Positions 1-7,254 of a stretch of DNA of 64,000 nt are shown in pieces (the first letter of the stretch is position 1; every line of letters starts with the position of its first letter). The DNA is from Clostridia bacterium (GTDB taxonomy: Bacteria > Bacillota > Clostridia > Christensenellales > Borkfalkiaceae), in the NCBI GenBank assembly GCA_017465865.1, contig JAFTVF010000006.1, positions 1 to 64,000 on the forward strand, written 5' to 3'. A model generated the notes under the pieces. It ran no database searches and was not told the DNA's origin. It saw only the letters and a list, made by a program, of their open reading frames with translations. The position numbers were made by a program, and so were the translations under genes.

Positions 1-66
1 AGAGAATCGAACTCACGACCTCCAGGGCCACAATCTGGCGCTCTAACCAACTGAGCTATGCCCGCC
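1..66 (-). tRNA. tRNA-His (GTG), 3' end cut by window
   Basis: Read on the minus strand from 66, the sequence starts with the extra 5' G typical of tRNA-His. It then shows the D-stem GCTC/GAGC, an anticodon loop TTGTGGC with anticodon GTG, and the T-arm GTGAGTTCGATTCTC. The acceptor 3' strand and CCA end lie outside the window. The last anticodon-stem pair (31-39) is A-C rather than A-T, a small oddity. It is the last of three tRNA genes read from the promoter at 286-314. Confidence 0.9.
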
Positions 67-72
67 ATGTAA

Positions 73-149
73 TGGTGCGCCTGAAGAGATTCGAACTCCT
101 GACACACGGCTTAGAAGGCCGTTGCTCTATCCAACTGAGCTACAGGCGC
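73..149 (-). tRNA. tRNA-Arg (TCT) with encoded CCA
   Basis: On the minus strand a full cloverleaf can be drawn: acceptor GCGCCTG pairing with CAGGCGC, D-arm GCTC/GAGC, anticodon stem ACGGC/GCCGT around loop CTTCTAA (anticodon TCT, Arg), and a T-arm with GTTCGAATC. The 3' ACCA is encoded. It sits 23 bases downstream of tRNA-Gly and 6 bases upstream of tRNA-His, so the three are probably cut from one transcript. Confidence 0.95.
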
Positions 150-172
150 ATACGACACGCCTCGAAAATAAG

Positions 173-246
<74 letters not shown>

Positions 247-285
247 ATTTGTCGCACTTCACCGCCGTATCGACGACGCTTGTAT

Positions 286-314
286 ATAATACCACCATTC
301 AAAAAAATTGTCAA
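286..314 (-). promoter_or_regulatory. Sigma-A type promoter of the tRNA cluster
   Basis: On the minus strand, TTGACA (309-314) is followed after exactly 17 bases by TATTAT (286-291). It points at tRNA-Gly, with the expected start about 30 bases upstream of the mature 5' end. The AT-rich bases from 315 to 485 hold no gene that I can support; they contain only a TATAAT (464-469) on the plus strand without a good -35. Confidence 0.8.
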
Positions 315-485
315 ATCTTTTTTGCCGTTTTTTTCAAAAATTTCCGAAAATTTTTAATTTCTCGATAATGTAACAAAAATTATCAAAAAATGTGAAAATT
401 TAACTTAATTTCCACGCGGTAAACAAATATTTCTTTTTATTATCTTATTTTCAAAAAATATGTTATAATAAGGAAGTAGCTACCC

Positions 486-839
486 TCAGCGTACTACAAA
501 GAAGGAAAAACCCGAGCGGAACAGCAGTACCCAAAGATAGATATTCAGCACGGCAAGCAACGGCATCAGCACCATCAATAGCAGCTCCGAACGCTTGTAT
601 TTGAAGATGAACATACAAACGTAAATCGTGATCGCGCCGCCGAGCAGTCCCGTGATACAAAGTTTGCTCGTCGTTTTCGCGGCGGGTTTGGGCTGAGGCG
701 TTTGCGCGTCAACAAGGGGCTGTGCCTGCGCGTTTAATTCGGCTTGCTTTTCCTGATCCCGTAAGGATTTGACGAGCAGAAAAGCGTAGAAATTGACAGC
801 AAGGATATAAGCGACAAGTAAAACGTATAAAATAACCAT
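486..839 (-). CDS. Small membrane protein of unknown function (117 aa)
   Basis: I do not recognise the family. From the ATG at 839 the protein has one hydrophobic segment at about residues 1-23, a charged, Pro/Gln/Ala-rich linker (about 25-60), then two close hydrophobic segments (about 62-80 and 85-107). The first segment is likely an anchor and the Pro-rich part a flexible loop. A TTG 18 bases further upstream is also in frame; the ATG is preferred because its N-terminus starts directly with the membrane segment, but no strong ribosome binding site is seen before either. It is divergent from purH and alone in its unit. Confidence 0.6.
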   Translation of the reverse strand: MVILYVLLVAYILAVNFYAFLLVKSLRDQEKQAELNAQAQPLVDAQTPQPKPAAKTTSKLCITGLLGGAITIYVCMFIFKYKRSELLLMVLMPLLAVLNIYLWVLLFRSGFSFFVVR

Positions 840-890
840 ACAAGCAGTATGGACCAAAAAATGTAAAAAATTACAGAGGTGTTATATATT

Positions 891-2429
891 ATGAAGAAAA
901 GAGCATTGGTAAGCGTTTCCGACAAAACGGGCATCGTGGAGTTCTGTCAAAGACTGATCGCGTGCGATTACGAGATCATTTCCACGGGCGGTACGGCGAA
1001 AGCCCTCAAAGAGGCGGGCTTGCCCGTTATCGGTATCAGCGAACTCACGGGCTTCCCCGAATGTCTTGACGGCAGAGTAAAAACCCTGCACCCTGTCGTG
1101 CACGCAGGTCTTTTGGCGATGCGTTCCAACCCCGAGCATATGGAACAGCTCAACAAGCTCGGCATCAATACGATCGATATCGTCGCCGTAAACCTGTACC
1201 CGTTCAAAGCGACGATCTCCAAACCCGGCGTAGCGTTTGAAGACGCGGTGGAAAACATCGACATCGGCGGGCCTACGATGATCCGCGCGGCGGCAAAAAA
1301 CTATCAGGACGTTGCGGTGGTCGTCGATCCGAAAGACTACGAACGCGTGCTTTCCGAGCTGGAAGCGGGCGAAATTACGCTTGACACCAAGAAATATTTG
1401 CAGTATAAGGTATTCGCGCACACCGCGGTATACGACAGCATGATCTCCAACTATCTCGCGCAGCAGCTCGATATCCGTTTCCCTGACAGCATTACCTTTG
1501 CGTACGAGAAAACGCAGGATATGCGCTACGGCGAAAACCCTCATCAGGGCGCTTCGTATTACAGCGAAGAATTTATCCGCGCAGGCTCGCTCTCTAAGGC
1601 AAAACAGCTCTGGGGCAAAGAGCTTTCCTATAACAATATCAACGACGCGAACGGCGCGCTCGAACTCGTAAAAGAATTTGACGAACCCTGCGTGGTGGCT
1701 TGCAAGCACGCAAACCCCTGCGGCGTGGGCGTAGGCAAGACCATTCACGAGGCGTATATCAAAGCATATGAAAGCGACCCCGTATCCGTGTTCGGCGGTA
1801 TCCTTGCGATCAACGGCACGGTGGACGAAGCGACGGCGACGGAGATCAATAAGATCTTTATCGAGATCGTGATCGCGGAGAGCTTCACCGAGGGCGCGTT
1901 GGAGATCCTCAAACAGAAAAAGAATATCCGTCTTTTGGAGCTGCCCGATATCAAAGCGCAGAGAGAAAAGACGGCGTACGATATGAAGAAAGTCTACGGC
2001 GGTTTGCTCGTACAGGACTACGACAACACCCTGTTTGCACCCGAAAATCTGAAAGTCGTTACCAAGCGCGCGCCTACGGAAGAGGAAATGAAAGCGCTTA
2101 TGTTTAACTGGAAAGTGGTAAAACACACCAAATCGAACGCGATCGTGGTAGGTAAAGCGGACAGAACGACGGGTATCGGCATGGGTCAGACCAACCGTAT
2201 CTGGGCGGCGCAGCAAGCAATCGCGCACGCGGGCGAGGAAGTGAAAGGCTCGGTAATGGCGAGCGACGCGTTCTTCCCGTTCCCCGATTGCGTAGAGGAA
2301 TGCGTAAAAGCGGGCATTACGGCGATCGTTCAGCCCGGCGGAAGTATCAAGGACCAGCTTTCCATCGACGCATGCGACGAAGCGGGTATCGCCATGATCT
2401 TCGTCGGCGACAGACACTTTAAGCACTAA
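891..2429 (+). CDS. purH: Bifunctional AICAR formyltransferase / IMP cyclohydrolase
   Basis: Catalyses the last two steps of de novo IMP synthesis in the cytoplasm: formyl transfer from 10-formyl-THF to AICAR, then ring closure. The 512-residue length is normal for PurH. The N-terminal MGS-like cyclohydrolase domain (about 1-145) has the motif [11 protein letters not shown] and [13 protein letters not shown]. The C-terminal transformylase domain carries the catalytic Lys-His pair in [10 protein letters not shown]. The ATG at 891 is chosen because GAGGTG lies 9-10 bases upstream; a GTG at 879 overlaps that site and is too close. It stands alone rather than in a pur operon, followed 30 bases later by an SGNH hydrolase. 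I see no purine riboswitch or PurR-type palindrome in the short leader. Confidence 0.97.
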   Translation: MKKRALVSVSDKTGIVEFCQRLIACDYEIISTGGTAKALKEAGLPVIGISELTGFPECLDGRVKTLHPVVHAGLLAMRSNPEHMEQLNKLGINTIDIVAVNLYPFKATISKPGVAFEDAVENIDIGGPTMIRAAAKNYQDVAVVVDPKDYERVLSELEAGEITLDTKKYLQYKVFAHTAVYDSMISNYLAQQLDIRFPDSITFAYEKTQDMRYGENPHQGASYYSEEFIRAGSLSKAKQLWGKELSYNNINDANGALELVKEFDEPCVVACKHANPCGVGVGKTIHEAYIKAYESDPVSVFGGILAINGTVDEATATEINKIFIEIVIAESFTEGALEILKQKKNIRLLELPDIKAQREKTAYDMKKVYGGLLVQDYDNTLFAPENLKVVTKRAPTEEEMKALMFNWKVVKHTKSNAIVVGKADRTTGIGMGQTNRIWAAQQAIAHAGEEVKGSVMASDAFFPFPDCVEECVKAGITAIVQPGGSIKDQLSIDACDEAGIAMIFVGDRHFKH

Positions 2430-2458
2430 AACGCTTTTCTCAAAAAGGAACAACCGAA

Positions 2459-3535
2459 ATGCGGATTGAAGAAATCGATAAAAACTTTGCTCTGCAAGGT
2501 CAAACGAACGGTAAAAACGGGTTGAAATATTACCAAATCCCGCATAAAGCGTTCGATTTATACGGCGTTAGCTACTGTCAGGATAAGCATTGTTTTATGC
2601 GTATGCCGTTCTCGGTAGCCGAAACGGTCAGCGAAGGCGTAAAGGTTTTGTCGGCGCACACGGCTGGCGGGAGAATTCGTTTTTCCACCGATTCGACTAC
2701 GCTGGAATTGCGGGTCGCCTATGACAATTTAGGCGTAATGCTGCATATGCCCGTATTCGGTCAGGCGGGATTTACCCTTTTGGAAGAAACGGACGAGGGC
2801 AGAAAACTTGTAAGAGTGTTAGCTCCCAACTTCAACGATACGAAAGGTTTCGTCGCTGCTACGGACCTACCGCAGGGCGGCGTGATGCGGAATTATATCC
2901 TGTATTTTCCTTTATATAACGGCGTAAGCAGTCTTGCGATCGGTTTGAACGCAGAGGCGAAAATAGGTTCGGGCAAGAAATACCGCGATATAAAACCCAT
3001 TTTATATTACGGCTCGTCGATCACCCAAGGCGGCTGCGCCTCGCGCGCGGACAACAGCTATCAGGCTTGGATCGAAAAGCAAAACGGTATCAATTTTATC
3101 AACCTCGGTTTTAGCGGTAACGCAAAAGCGGAGGACGCTATGGTCGATTATCTTGCGACGATCGATTGTTCGCTGTTCGTTTGCGATTACGACCATAACG
3201 CGCCCACGCCGAACTATCTTCGGGATACGCATTTCCGCTTGTACGAGAGGTATCGCAAAGCCCGTCCCGAAGTACCGATTTTGTTTTTGACGAAACCCGA
3301 CGGGTTCAGAGATCCGAACGGGAAAGAAAGGGCGGAAATCATCCGCAAGACCTATCTCAAAGCGCGCTCAAAAGGCGATAAGCGGGTATATTTTCTCGAC
3401 GGGAAGCATTTTTACGGCGTAGAGGAGCGGGAAAATTGCGCGGTGGACGGTTGCCATCCCAACGATTTGGGCTTTTACCGTATGGCGCAAGCGATCTATC
3501 GGAAGATGAAACAAATCGACAAACAATTTGAATAA
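2459..3535 (+). CDS. SGNH/GDSL-family hydrolase with GxDLY N-terminal domain
   Basis: Probably an esterase or acetyl-xylan-type deacylase; the substrate cannot be read from the sequence. The N-terminal beta-sandwich domain (about 1-165) carries the FDLYG motif (32-36) of the GxDLY family. The C-terminal SGNH hydrolase domain has block I GSSITQGG (185-192, nucleophile Ser187), block II around GFSGN (217-221), an Asn at 247, and block V DGCH (330-333) with the catalytic Asp and His. No signal peptide is seen, so it is likely cytoplasmic. The start has AAAGGA 9 bases upstream. It follows purH by 29 bases and may be read with it, although the functions are unrelated; a strong terminator ends the unit. 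Confidence 0.85.
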   Translation: MRIEEIDKNFALQGQTNGKNGLKYYQIPHKAFDLYGVSYCQDKHCFMRMPFSVAETVSEGVKVLSAHTAGGRIRFSTDSTTLELRVAYDNLGVMLHMPVFGQAGFTLLEETDEGRKLVRVLAPNFNDTKGFVAATDLPQGGVMRNYILYFPLYNGVSSLAIGLNAEAKIGSGKKYRDIKPILYYGSSITQGGCASRADNSYQAWIEKQNGINFINLGFSGNAKAEDAMVDYLATIDCSLFVCDYDHNAPTPNYLRDTHFRLYERYRKARPEVPILFLTKPDGFRDPNGKERAEIIRKTYLKARSKGDKRVYFLDGKHFYGVEERENCAVDGCHPNDLGFYRMAQAIYRKMKQIDKQFE

Positions 3536-3543
3536 GAAATAAA

Positions 3544-3583
3544 ACCGCGCGGAGCTTGACATAGCTCCGCGCGGTGATATTTT
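3544..3583 (+). terminator. Intrinsic terminator after SGNH hydrolase
   Basis: A perfect 13-bp inverted repeat ACCGCGCGGAGCT (3544-3556) / AGCTCCGCGCGGT (3563-3575) with a 6-base loop, followed by a T-rich stretch. It ends the purH-SGNH unit. Confidence 0.85.
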
Positions 3584-3604
3584 ACGGTTTTTTCAAACAA
3601 ACGG

Positions 3605-3633
3605 TTGACAATCAAAGGGAAATATGGTAATAT
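3605..3633 (+). promoter_or_regulatory. Consensus sigma-A promoter of the structured leader RNA
   Basis: TTGACA (3605-3610), a 17-base spacer, and TAATAT (3628-3633). Transcription would start at about 3639-3641, exactly where the first strand of the leader RNA stem begins. Confidence 0.85.
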
Positions 3634-3638
3634 GAGTA

Positions 3639-3809
3639 TGCGACATAATTTCATAATTAGTTCCAAAAGGCATATACTTCTTTGGTAGAGGTGTATCTTT
3701 TTCGCATTACAATAAACCTTTTGGGATTAAGTAATAGAAATTGTGTCGCAGCAAAGCGAGAAGGGCATTTTTACGGGTGTCGTTCCGTTTTGTGGAGCGA
3801 CATTTTTTT
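3639..3809 (+). ncRNA. Structured leader RNA with terminator: candidate orphan riboswitch or attenuator
   Basis: Stems seen in the sequence: P1, 14 bp, 3639-3652 with 3737-3750 (one G-U); P2, 10 bp, 3661-3670 with 3717-3726; P3, 10 bp, 3672-3681 with 3687-3696, closed by a 5-base loop and one base away from P2, so the two can stack. A terminator hairpin follows (9 bp, 3778-3786 with 3794-3802) with seven T (3803-3809), ending 17 bases before the next start codon. The P1 3' strand TGTCGC (3744-3749) is perfectly complementary to GCGACA (3797-3802) in the terminator, so P1 and terminator could be exchanged for an antiterminator. I could not match it to T-box, SAM, TPP, FMN, cobalamin, purine, glycine, lysine, c-di-GMP, fluoride, ZTP or ykkC-type consensus. 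A free-standing small RNA is the alternative. Confidence 0.6.
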
Positions 3810-3826
3810 ATACAAAGGAGAATTGT

Positions 3827-4108
3827 ATGTTTAAGAAGCACGATACTATTTTGCACTTTATGAAAGCTCTGGTGGATTTTTTAACTGGTCTTTTTATGGT
3901 TGTATTTTTAGTTGTAGGAATTGTACTTTTATTTAGAAGTATTGTTTTGGGTATAGTGATTATTTGCGTAGGGGAAATAACAGTGTTCGTAAATTTTTTA
4001 ATATGCAGATTACTGTTTTCTTACCTTTACGATATAAAGCTCATTAGAAATAAGCTTTATGATATACAAGATGATAAGCTGATGAGTATCATAAACGACG
4101 AGAAATAA
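3827..4108 (+). CDS. Small membrane protein of unknown function (93 aa), under the structured leader
   Basis: Not recognised. The protein starts with a short amphipathic stretch (MFKKHDTILHFMKAL), followed by two hydrophobic segments (about 17-40 and 43-66) and a charged C-terminal tail (about 70-93) rich in Lys and Asp. It is probably a two-pass inner-membrane protein with both ends in the cytoplasm. The ATG has AAAGGAG 7 bases upstream; earlier in-frame codons would run through the terminator hairpin. Its codons are clearly more AT-rich (many TTA, ATA, ATT) than those of neighbours, which may mean recent transfer. The leader RNA at 3639-3809 should control it. Confidence 0.7.
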   Translation: MFKKHDTILHFMKALVDFLTGLFMVVFLVVGIVLLFRSIVLGIVIICVGEITVFVNFLICRLLFSYLYDIKLIRNKLYDIQDDKLMSIINDEK

Positions 4109-4138
4109 AATTATTTCTTGTGTATTCCGAATAGATAT

Positions 4139-4178
4139 AAAAGGGATAGTGCGGTTTTATCACCGCACTATCCCTTTT
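4139..4178. terminator. Bidirectional terminator
   Basis: Perfect 17-bp inverted repeat, 4139-4155 with 4162-4178, with a 6-base loop, flanked by A-runs on one side and T-runs on the other. It separates the converging small membrane protein gene and the TSCPD gene. Confidence 0.9.
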
Positions 4179-4194
4179 ATTATTAAATAAAATA

Positions 4195-4449
4195 TCAGTT
4201 TTGTTTGCTTGCTTTATACTCTGCGATCGCTTTGGAGAGCTGATCGGGGCAGGAGGTGTTGTTTCTGCAACGGATACCGACGAGGGTGTTTTGTACTTCG
4301 TCGATGTCCTTGCCCTCAACGAGCTTTGCAATGCCTTGCAAGTTGCCGCCGCAACCGCCGATAAAACGGACGTTGTGCATTTTGTTGTCTGCGTCAACGT
4401 CGAACAGGATCTGTCTGGAACAAGTGCCTCTGGTAGAATAAGTGAACAT
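4195..4449 (-). CDS. TSCPD domain protein, TIGR03905 family
   Basis: An 84-residue protein of the small four-cysteine family named after its TSCPD motif, which is present here near residue 66. Cysteines lie at about 10, 33, 60 and 67 (motifs GTCSRQI, GGCGGN, IRCRNNTSC), a pattern that suggests metal or Fe-S binding. The function is unknown; in some proteins the domain is fused to ribonucleotide reductases. The full domain is present and the length is typical. AAGGAAGG lies about 10 bases before the ATG. It follows the DUF4364 gene by 43 bases on the same strand and is probably cotranscribed with it. Confidence 0.85.
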   Translation of the reverse strand: MFTYSTRGTCSRQILFDVDADNKMHNVRFIGGCGGNLQGIAKLVEGKDIDEVQNTLVGIRCRNNTSCPDQLSKAIAEYKASKQN

Positions 4450-4492
4450 GAATAAAAAACCTTCCTTAATATATTTTATTTGAAAAGGGCGT

Positions 4493-5020
4493 TTAATCTA
4501 CGAGCGTTTCGTAGATCGCGGAATACAGATCCGACGCCTTACATTCCCAATTTTTATAAATACGCTGCGCCGTCTTTTTGTCGGGAACGACGAATTTCAG
4601 CTCTAACATCGGCTGAACGGGCGCGAGAATTTTCAAAAATACGGTGTACGTACCGTCTACGTTTTGGTAATAATCCGATTTACATTCCTGACGGTTGCGG
4701 AGCTTGCCACTGTTGCTTTTGATAAACGCCGAGATATCGTCGCGGATACTCTTGGGGATCGTGATATAAAAGCTGTTCAGGCTTTCTCTGCCGTCGCTGG
4801 TAAGGGTGTAAAGCGGCTCTTCTTCGGGCGAGGAAATACGGCATAAAAACCCGTCGTCGATCAGCTTGGGCAAAAGCTCCATACAGTCCATATAGTTGAG
4901 CCAGTTGTTGCCTGCCGTGCACATTTCGACGACGGTACGTTCGGAAAGCGCGCTTTCCATTTTATCGAAAACGAAAAGCACGATCAGTTTATTAACGGAC
5001 ATCTCTCCTTGAATTTGCAT
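4493..5020 (-). CDS. DUF4364 family protein
   Basis: 175 residues, the usual size for DUF4364, a Clostridia family with a winged-helix-like N-terminal part (about 8-85, including LSERTVVEMCTAGNNWLNYM and the LxDDGFLxxI strand) and a C-terminal alpha/beta domain. The role is unknown; a small DNA-binding regulator is plausible. The ATG at 5020 is chosen because GAGGAG lies 9 bases upstream. A longer frame to 5104 would run back through the terminator of the HPr-like gene. Cotranscribed with the TSCPD gene. Confidence 0.8.
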   Translation of the reverse strand: MQIQGEMSVNKLIVLFVFDKMESALSERTVVEMCTAGNNWLNYMDCMELLPKLIDDGFLCRISSPEEEPLYTLTSDGRESLNSFYITIPKSIRDDISAFIKSNSGKLRNRQECKSDYYQNVDGTYTVFLKILAPVQPMLELKFVVPDKKTAQRIYKNWECKASDLYSAIYETLVD

Positions 5021-5063
5021 TCGTAAAAACTCCTCGGATAACGTTTCCCCGTAAAGGGGGTGG

Positions 5064-5094
5064 AAAAAAGTCGCATAGAATTCCGTGCGACTTT
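5064..5094 (-). terminator. Intrinsic terminator after HPr-like gene
   Basis: On the minus strand, a stem of AAAGTCGCA (5086-5094) with TGCGACTTT (5067-5075) ends in a run of T. It is placed just after the HPr-like gene and before the DUF4364 start. Confidence 0.75.
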
Positions 5095-5128
5095 CTTTCT
5101 TCAAAATAGGGCTAAAAGACGAAAGGGT

Positions 5129-5356
5129 TTACGCTTCGAATTTTTTCAGCTTCGCCAACAATTCGTTGCAGTTGTCATCGTAGACTTCTACGGTAACGGG
5201 TTGAGAAAGATCGAGCGAGAAGATGCCGAGGATCGACTTTGCGTCTACGACGTACTTACCGCTTTTCAAAAGAATTTCACAGGGGAAATCCTGCGTGATA
5301 TTCACGAATTCTTTTACGCGTTGTGCCATTTCAAGGGAAATTTTAATGGATTTCAT
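5129..5356 (-). CDS. HPr-like protein without the phosphocarrier histidine
   Basis: 75 residues with the HPr fold signature in the second half: VVDAKSILGIFSLDLS, where Ser41 matches the regulatory Ser46 of HPr and Crh. The usual TGLHARPA loop with His15 is absent, and the N-terminus runs straight from strand 1 into helix A. It therefore cannot pass phosphate from enzyme I and is more likely regulatory, like Crh, if Ser41 is still phosphorylated. AGGAGG lies 8 bases before the ATG at 5356. It has its own promoter (5391-5419) and terminator, so it is a single-gene unit divergent from nudF. Confidence 0.8.
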   Translation of the reverse strand: MKSIKISLEMAQRVKEFVNITQDFPCEILLKSGKYVVDAKSILGIFSLDLSQPVTVEVYDDNCNELLAKLKKFEA

Positions 5357-5390
5357 ATGTAATGCCTCCTGATAAATTTTGTTCGACTTT

Positions 5391-5419
5391 ATTATACATA
5401 AAAATTTTATGAAAATCAA
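5391..5419 (-). promoter_or_regulatory. Promoter of HPr-like gene
   Basis: On the minus strand: TTGATT (5414-5419), a 17-base spacer and TATAAT (5391-5396), 35 bases before the ATG. Confidence 0.75.
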
Positions 5420-5525
5420 GATATTTTGCGAAAAAATATTTATTATTTTTCGTTTTTGTGCTATAATGATAACAAATCGGGCTTTTCTTGTCAAAATTGC
5501 CTTAACCGTAAAAAAGGAGTATCAA

Positions 5526-6062
5526 ATGGACTACATAGAACAAACGGTGAAAAAGAATTATATATATGAAGGAAAAATTTTGAAGCTCCGCCGCGACGAC
5601 GCGCAGCTTCCCGACGGCAGACCCTGCGTGCGAGAGATTATCGAGCACAGCGGCGGGGCGTGCGTATTATATGTAAAAGAAAACAAGGTGCTTCTCGTAC
5701 GGCAATACCGCTACGCCTACGGCGAGAGCCTGTACGAGCTTCCCGCAGGTAAGCTGGAAGCGGGGGAAGACCCCAAATATGCCGCTTTGCGCGAGCTGAG
5801 AGAGGAAGCGGGCGTACTTGCGGACGATTTGAAACTACTGTATATAATGTATCCCACGCCGGGGTATACGAACGAAAAAATTTATATCTATCAAGCCTTA
5901 GGGGGTAGGGAAACGGCTTCCGCACCCGACGAGGACGAATTTTTGGACGTAGAATACCTGCCTTTGGACAGGGTAAAGGAAATGCTGAAAAACGGCGAGA
6001 TCCGCGACGGAAAAACGATCGTTGCGCTGCAAGCGTATCTGTTGAACGAAAAGGAATCATAA
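5526..6062 (+). CDS. nudF: Nudix hydrolase, ADP-ribose pyrophosphatase type
   Basis: Likely hydrolyses ADP-ribose to AMP and ribose 5-phosphate in the cytoplasm. The 178-residue protein has a complete Nudix box at 75-97 (starting GKLEAGED, ending RELREEAGV, with the metal-binding glutamates) and the upstream RQYRYA and ELPAGKLE motifs of the ADP-ribose type. The ATG at 5526 has AAGGAG 6 bases upstream. A TATAAT at 5462-5467 gives a probable start, with only a weak -35 (TTTATT, 5439-5444). It is a single gene closed by a strong terminator. Confidence 0.9.
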   Translation: MDYIEQTVKKNYIYEGKILKLRRDDAQLPDGRPCVREIIEHSGGACVLYVKENKVLLVRQYRYAYGESLYELPAGKLEAGEDPKYAALRELREEAGVLADDLKLLYIMYPTPGYTNEKIYIYQALGGRETASAPDEDEFLDVEYLPLDRVKEMLKNGEIRDGKTIVALQAYLLNEKES

Positions 6063-6098
6063 AAGAACGGGGTCGGGGGAAACCGACTCCGTTCTTTT
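6061..6098. terminator. Terminator after nudF
   Basis: 16-bp inverted repeat AAAAGAACGGGGTCGG (6061-6076) / CCGACTCCGTTCTTTT (6083-6098), with a G-T wobble; it works in either direction and lies between nudF and the converging Cys-rich gene. Confidence 0.9.
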
Positions 6099-6131
6099 GT
6101 CAAAAAGCAGATAAGGAGAAAGGAAAGTCAA

Positions 6132-6338
6132 TCAGCAACCGCAGTTGCAGCAGTTACAAGGCGGCGTGAGGATTGCGGACAGCGTACCGTTCTTGTAGAG
6201 GCAGAAAAGCAGAGCGATAATGATGGGCAAGCCACAGCCACTGAAAACGTTCGAGCAGAAAATACCGTCTTTCGAGCCGAGAACAAGCAAAGCGATGAGA
6301 ATCCAAAGGGTGCTGTTACCCTGATTGCAACAAGTCAT
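6132..6338 (-). CDS. Small Cys-rich hydrophobic protein (chorion class high-cysteine, HCB 13-like)
   Basis: 68 residues with Cys pairs at both ends (MTCCNQG at the start, CNCCNCGC at the end), and two hydrophobic segments (about 10-23 and 36-48). This layout matches small Clostridia proteins annotated as chorion class high-cysteine HCB protein 13. The real role is not known; association with spore coat or membrane is a guess. AGGAGG lies 6 bases before the ATG. It converges on the nudF terminator and is alone. Confidence 0.7.
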   Translation of the reverse strand: MTCCNQGNSTLWILIALLVLGSKDGIFCSNVFSGCGLPIIIALLFCLYKNGTLSAILTPPCNCCNCGC

Positions 6339-6651
6339 AAAAAACCTCCTGTGTTTTGCCGCAGGGGATATGTAAATTCGCCTCCGTAACGGAAAAGTAC
6401 CTGCGGTTTTATCTTTCTAATACATAATATTCGTAAAAAATAAAATTTTGTGCCCGAAATCGGCGAAAATTCAAAGAAAAATTAAAAGGATTGTCAGTTT
6501 TTTTCTTTCATTTTGTTGCCTAAATCAAAAAAATACGCTATAATATTATATATGTCCGTGGCGGATATGCTTTGTCAGTCTGACCGAGAAACGGATAAAT
6601 CCATATTTTTTTGCTACGGGTATCCCTTGGGGAACTCGATAGGAGGTTTTT
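6339..6651. other. 313-base intergenic region with panT-side promoter and about 100-base leader
   Basis: AT-rich gap between two divergent genes. The only clear element is the promoter at 6516-6544. The leader from about 6551 to 6650 has small possible hairpins (TCCG/CGGA near 6555, GTCAG/CTGAC near 6575) but no riboswitch that I recognise and no U-tailed terminator, so I do not call a regulatory RNA. Confidence 0.5.
6516..6544 (+). promoter_or_regulatory. Promoter of the ECF transporter-coaX unit
   Basis: TTGCCT (6516-6521), 17-base spacer, TATAAT (6539-6544), about 108 bases before the ATG. Confidence 0.75.
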
Positions 6652-7254
6652 ATGAAAAAGAGTAACTTCTTTTCAGCAAAACGCATTACGGGTATTTCGA
6701 TATTGCTTGCTTTGGTAATCGTTTTGCAGGCGGTAGGCGGGACGATTTCTATCGGTGCGGTGCAATTAAATTTTACGCTCATTCCGATCGTACTCGGCGC
6801 GATTTTATACGGGTCGTTTATCGGAGCGTTTTTAGGCTTTGCCTGCGGTATCGTCGTGCTTATACAGGTGATTATGGGAACGGTTCCCTTTTACGTCTTG
6901 ATCTGGACGAACGATCCCGTCGTTACCACGCTTACCTGTATCGTCAAAACGACGGTGGCGGGATTTGTTTCAGGCTTACTTTTTAAGTGGATTTCGGGCA
7001 AAAACGGACTCGTAGCCGTATTCGTGGCTTCGGGGATCGTACCCGTAATCAATACGGCGTTATTTATCGTCGGGTGCTTGTTTATGAATTCCGTAGGGGA
7101 TATGGCGGGTGAACAAAACGTACTCGTATTTATTCTCGTTGGGATCGTAACGTTTAATTTTTTTATAGAGCTTGCAATCAATCTTATCGTTGCACCCTCC
7201 GTGCATCGGGTAATCGGGATTGTGGACGGAACTAAGAGGAAAAAGGTAGACTAA
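6652..7254 (+). CDS. ECF transporter S component, probable pantothenate type
   Basis: 200-residue integral membrane protein with about six hydrophobic segments, including LLALVIVLQAVGGTISIG and LNFTLIPIVLGAILYG, the small-residue helix pattern of ECF substrate-binding subunits. It would bind a vitamin and work with shared EcfA, EcfA' and EcfT, which are not in this window. The substrate is inferred from context: it overlaps coaX by one base (TAATG), and coaX phosphorylates pantothenate, so PanT is the best guess. AGGAGG lies 6 bases before the ATG. Loss of the coaX link would remove the basis for the substrate call. Confidence 0.8.
   Translation: MKKSNFFSAKRITGISILLALVIVLQAVGGTISIGAVQLNFTLIPIVLGAILYGSFIGAFLGFACGIVVLIQVIMGTVPFYVLIWTNDPVVTTLTCIVKTTVAGFVSGLLFKWISGKNGLVAVFVASGIVPVINTALFIVGCLFMNSVGDMAGEQNVLVFILVGIVTFNFFIELAINLIVAPSVHRVIGIVDGTKRKKVD

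Noticed and set aside
464..469. TATAAT on the plus strand reading into the membrane protein gene from behind
   Set aside because: No acceptable -35 and no transcript unit to serve; likely chance in AT-rich DNA.
882..2453. Long open frame opposite purH, and similar long frames opposite guaB, valS, opp and malQ genes
   Set aside because: They come from codon bias of the real genes (few TTA, CTA and TCA codons), have no ribosome binding site and give low-complexity Arg/His/Phe-rich proteins.
3639..3750. Inverted repeat TGCGACATAATTT / AAATTGTGTCGCA as ends of a mobile element (MITE)
   Set aside because: No target-site duplication, a consensus promoter placed exactly at its edge, nested stems and a following terminator fit an RNA leader much better.
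6545..6651. Riboswitch in the leader of the ECF transporter gene
   Set aside because: Only short hairpins can be drawn, with no terminator and no match to the folate, TPP or other vitamin aptamers I know.
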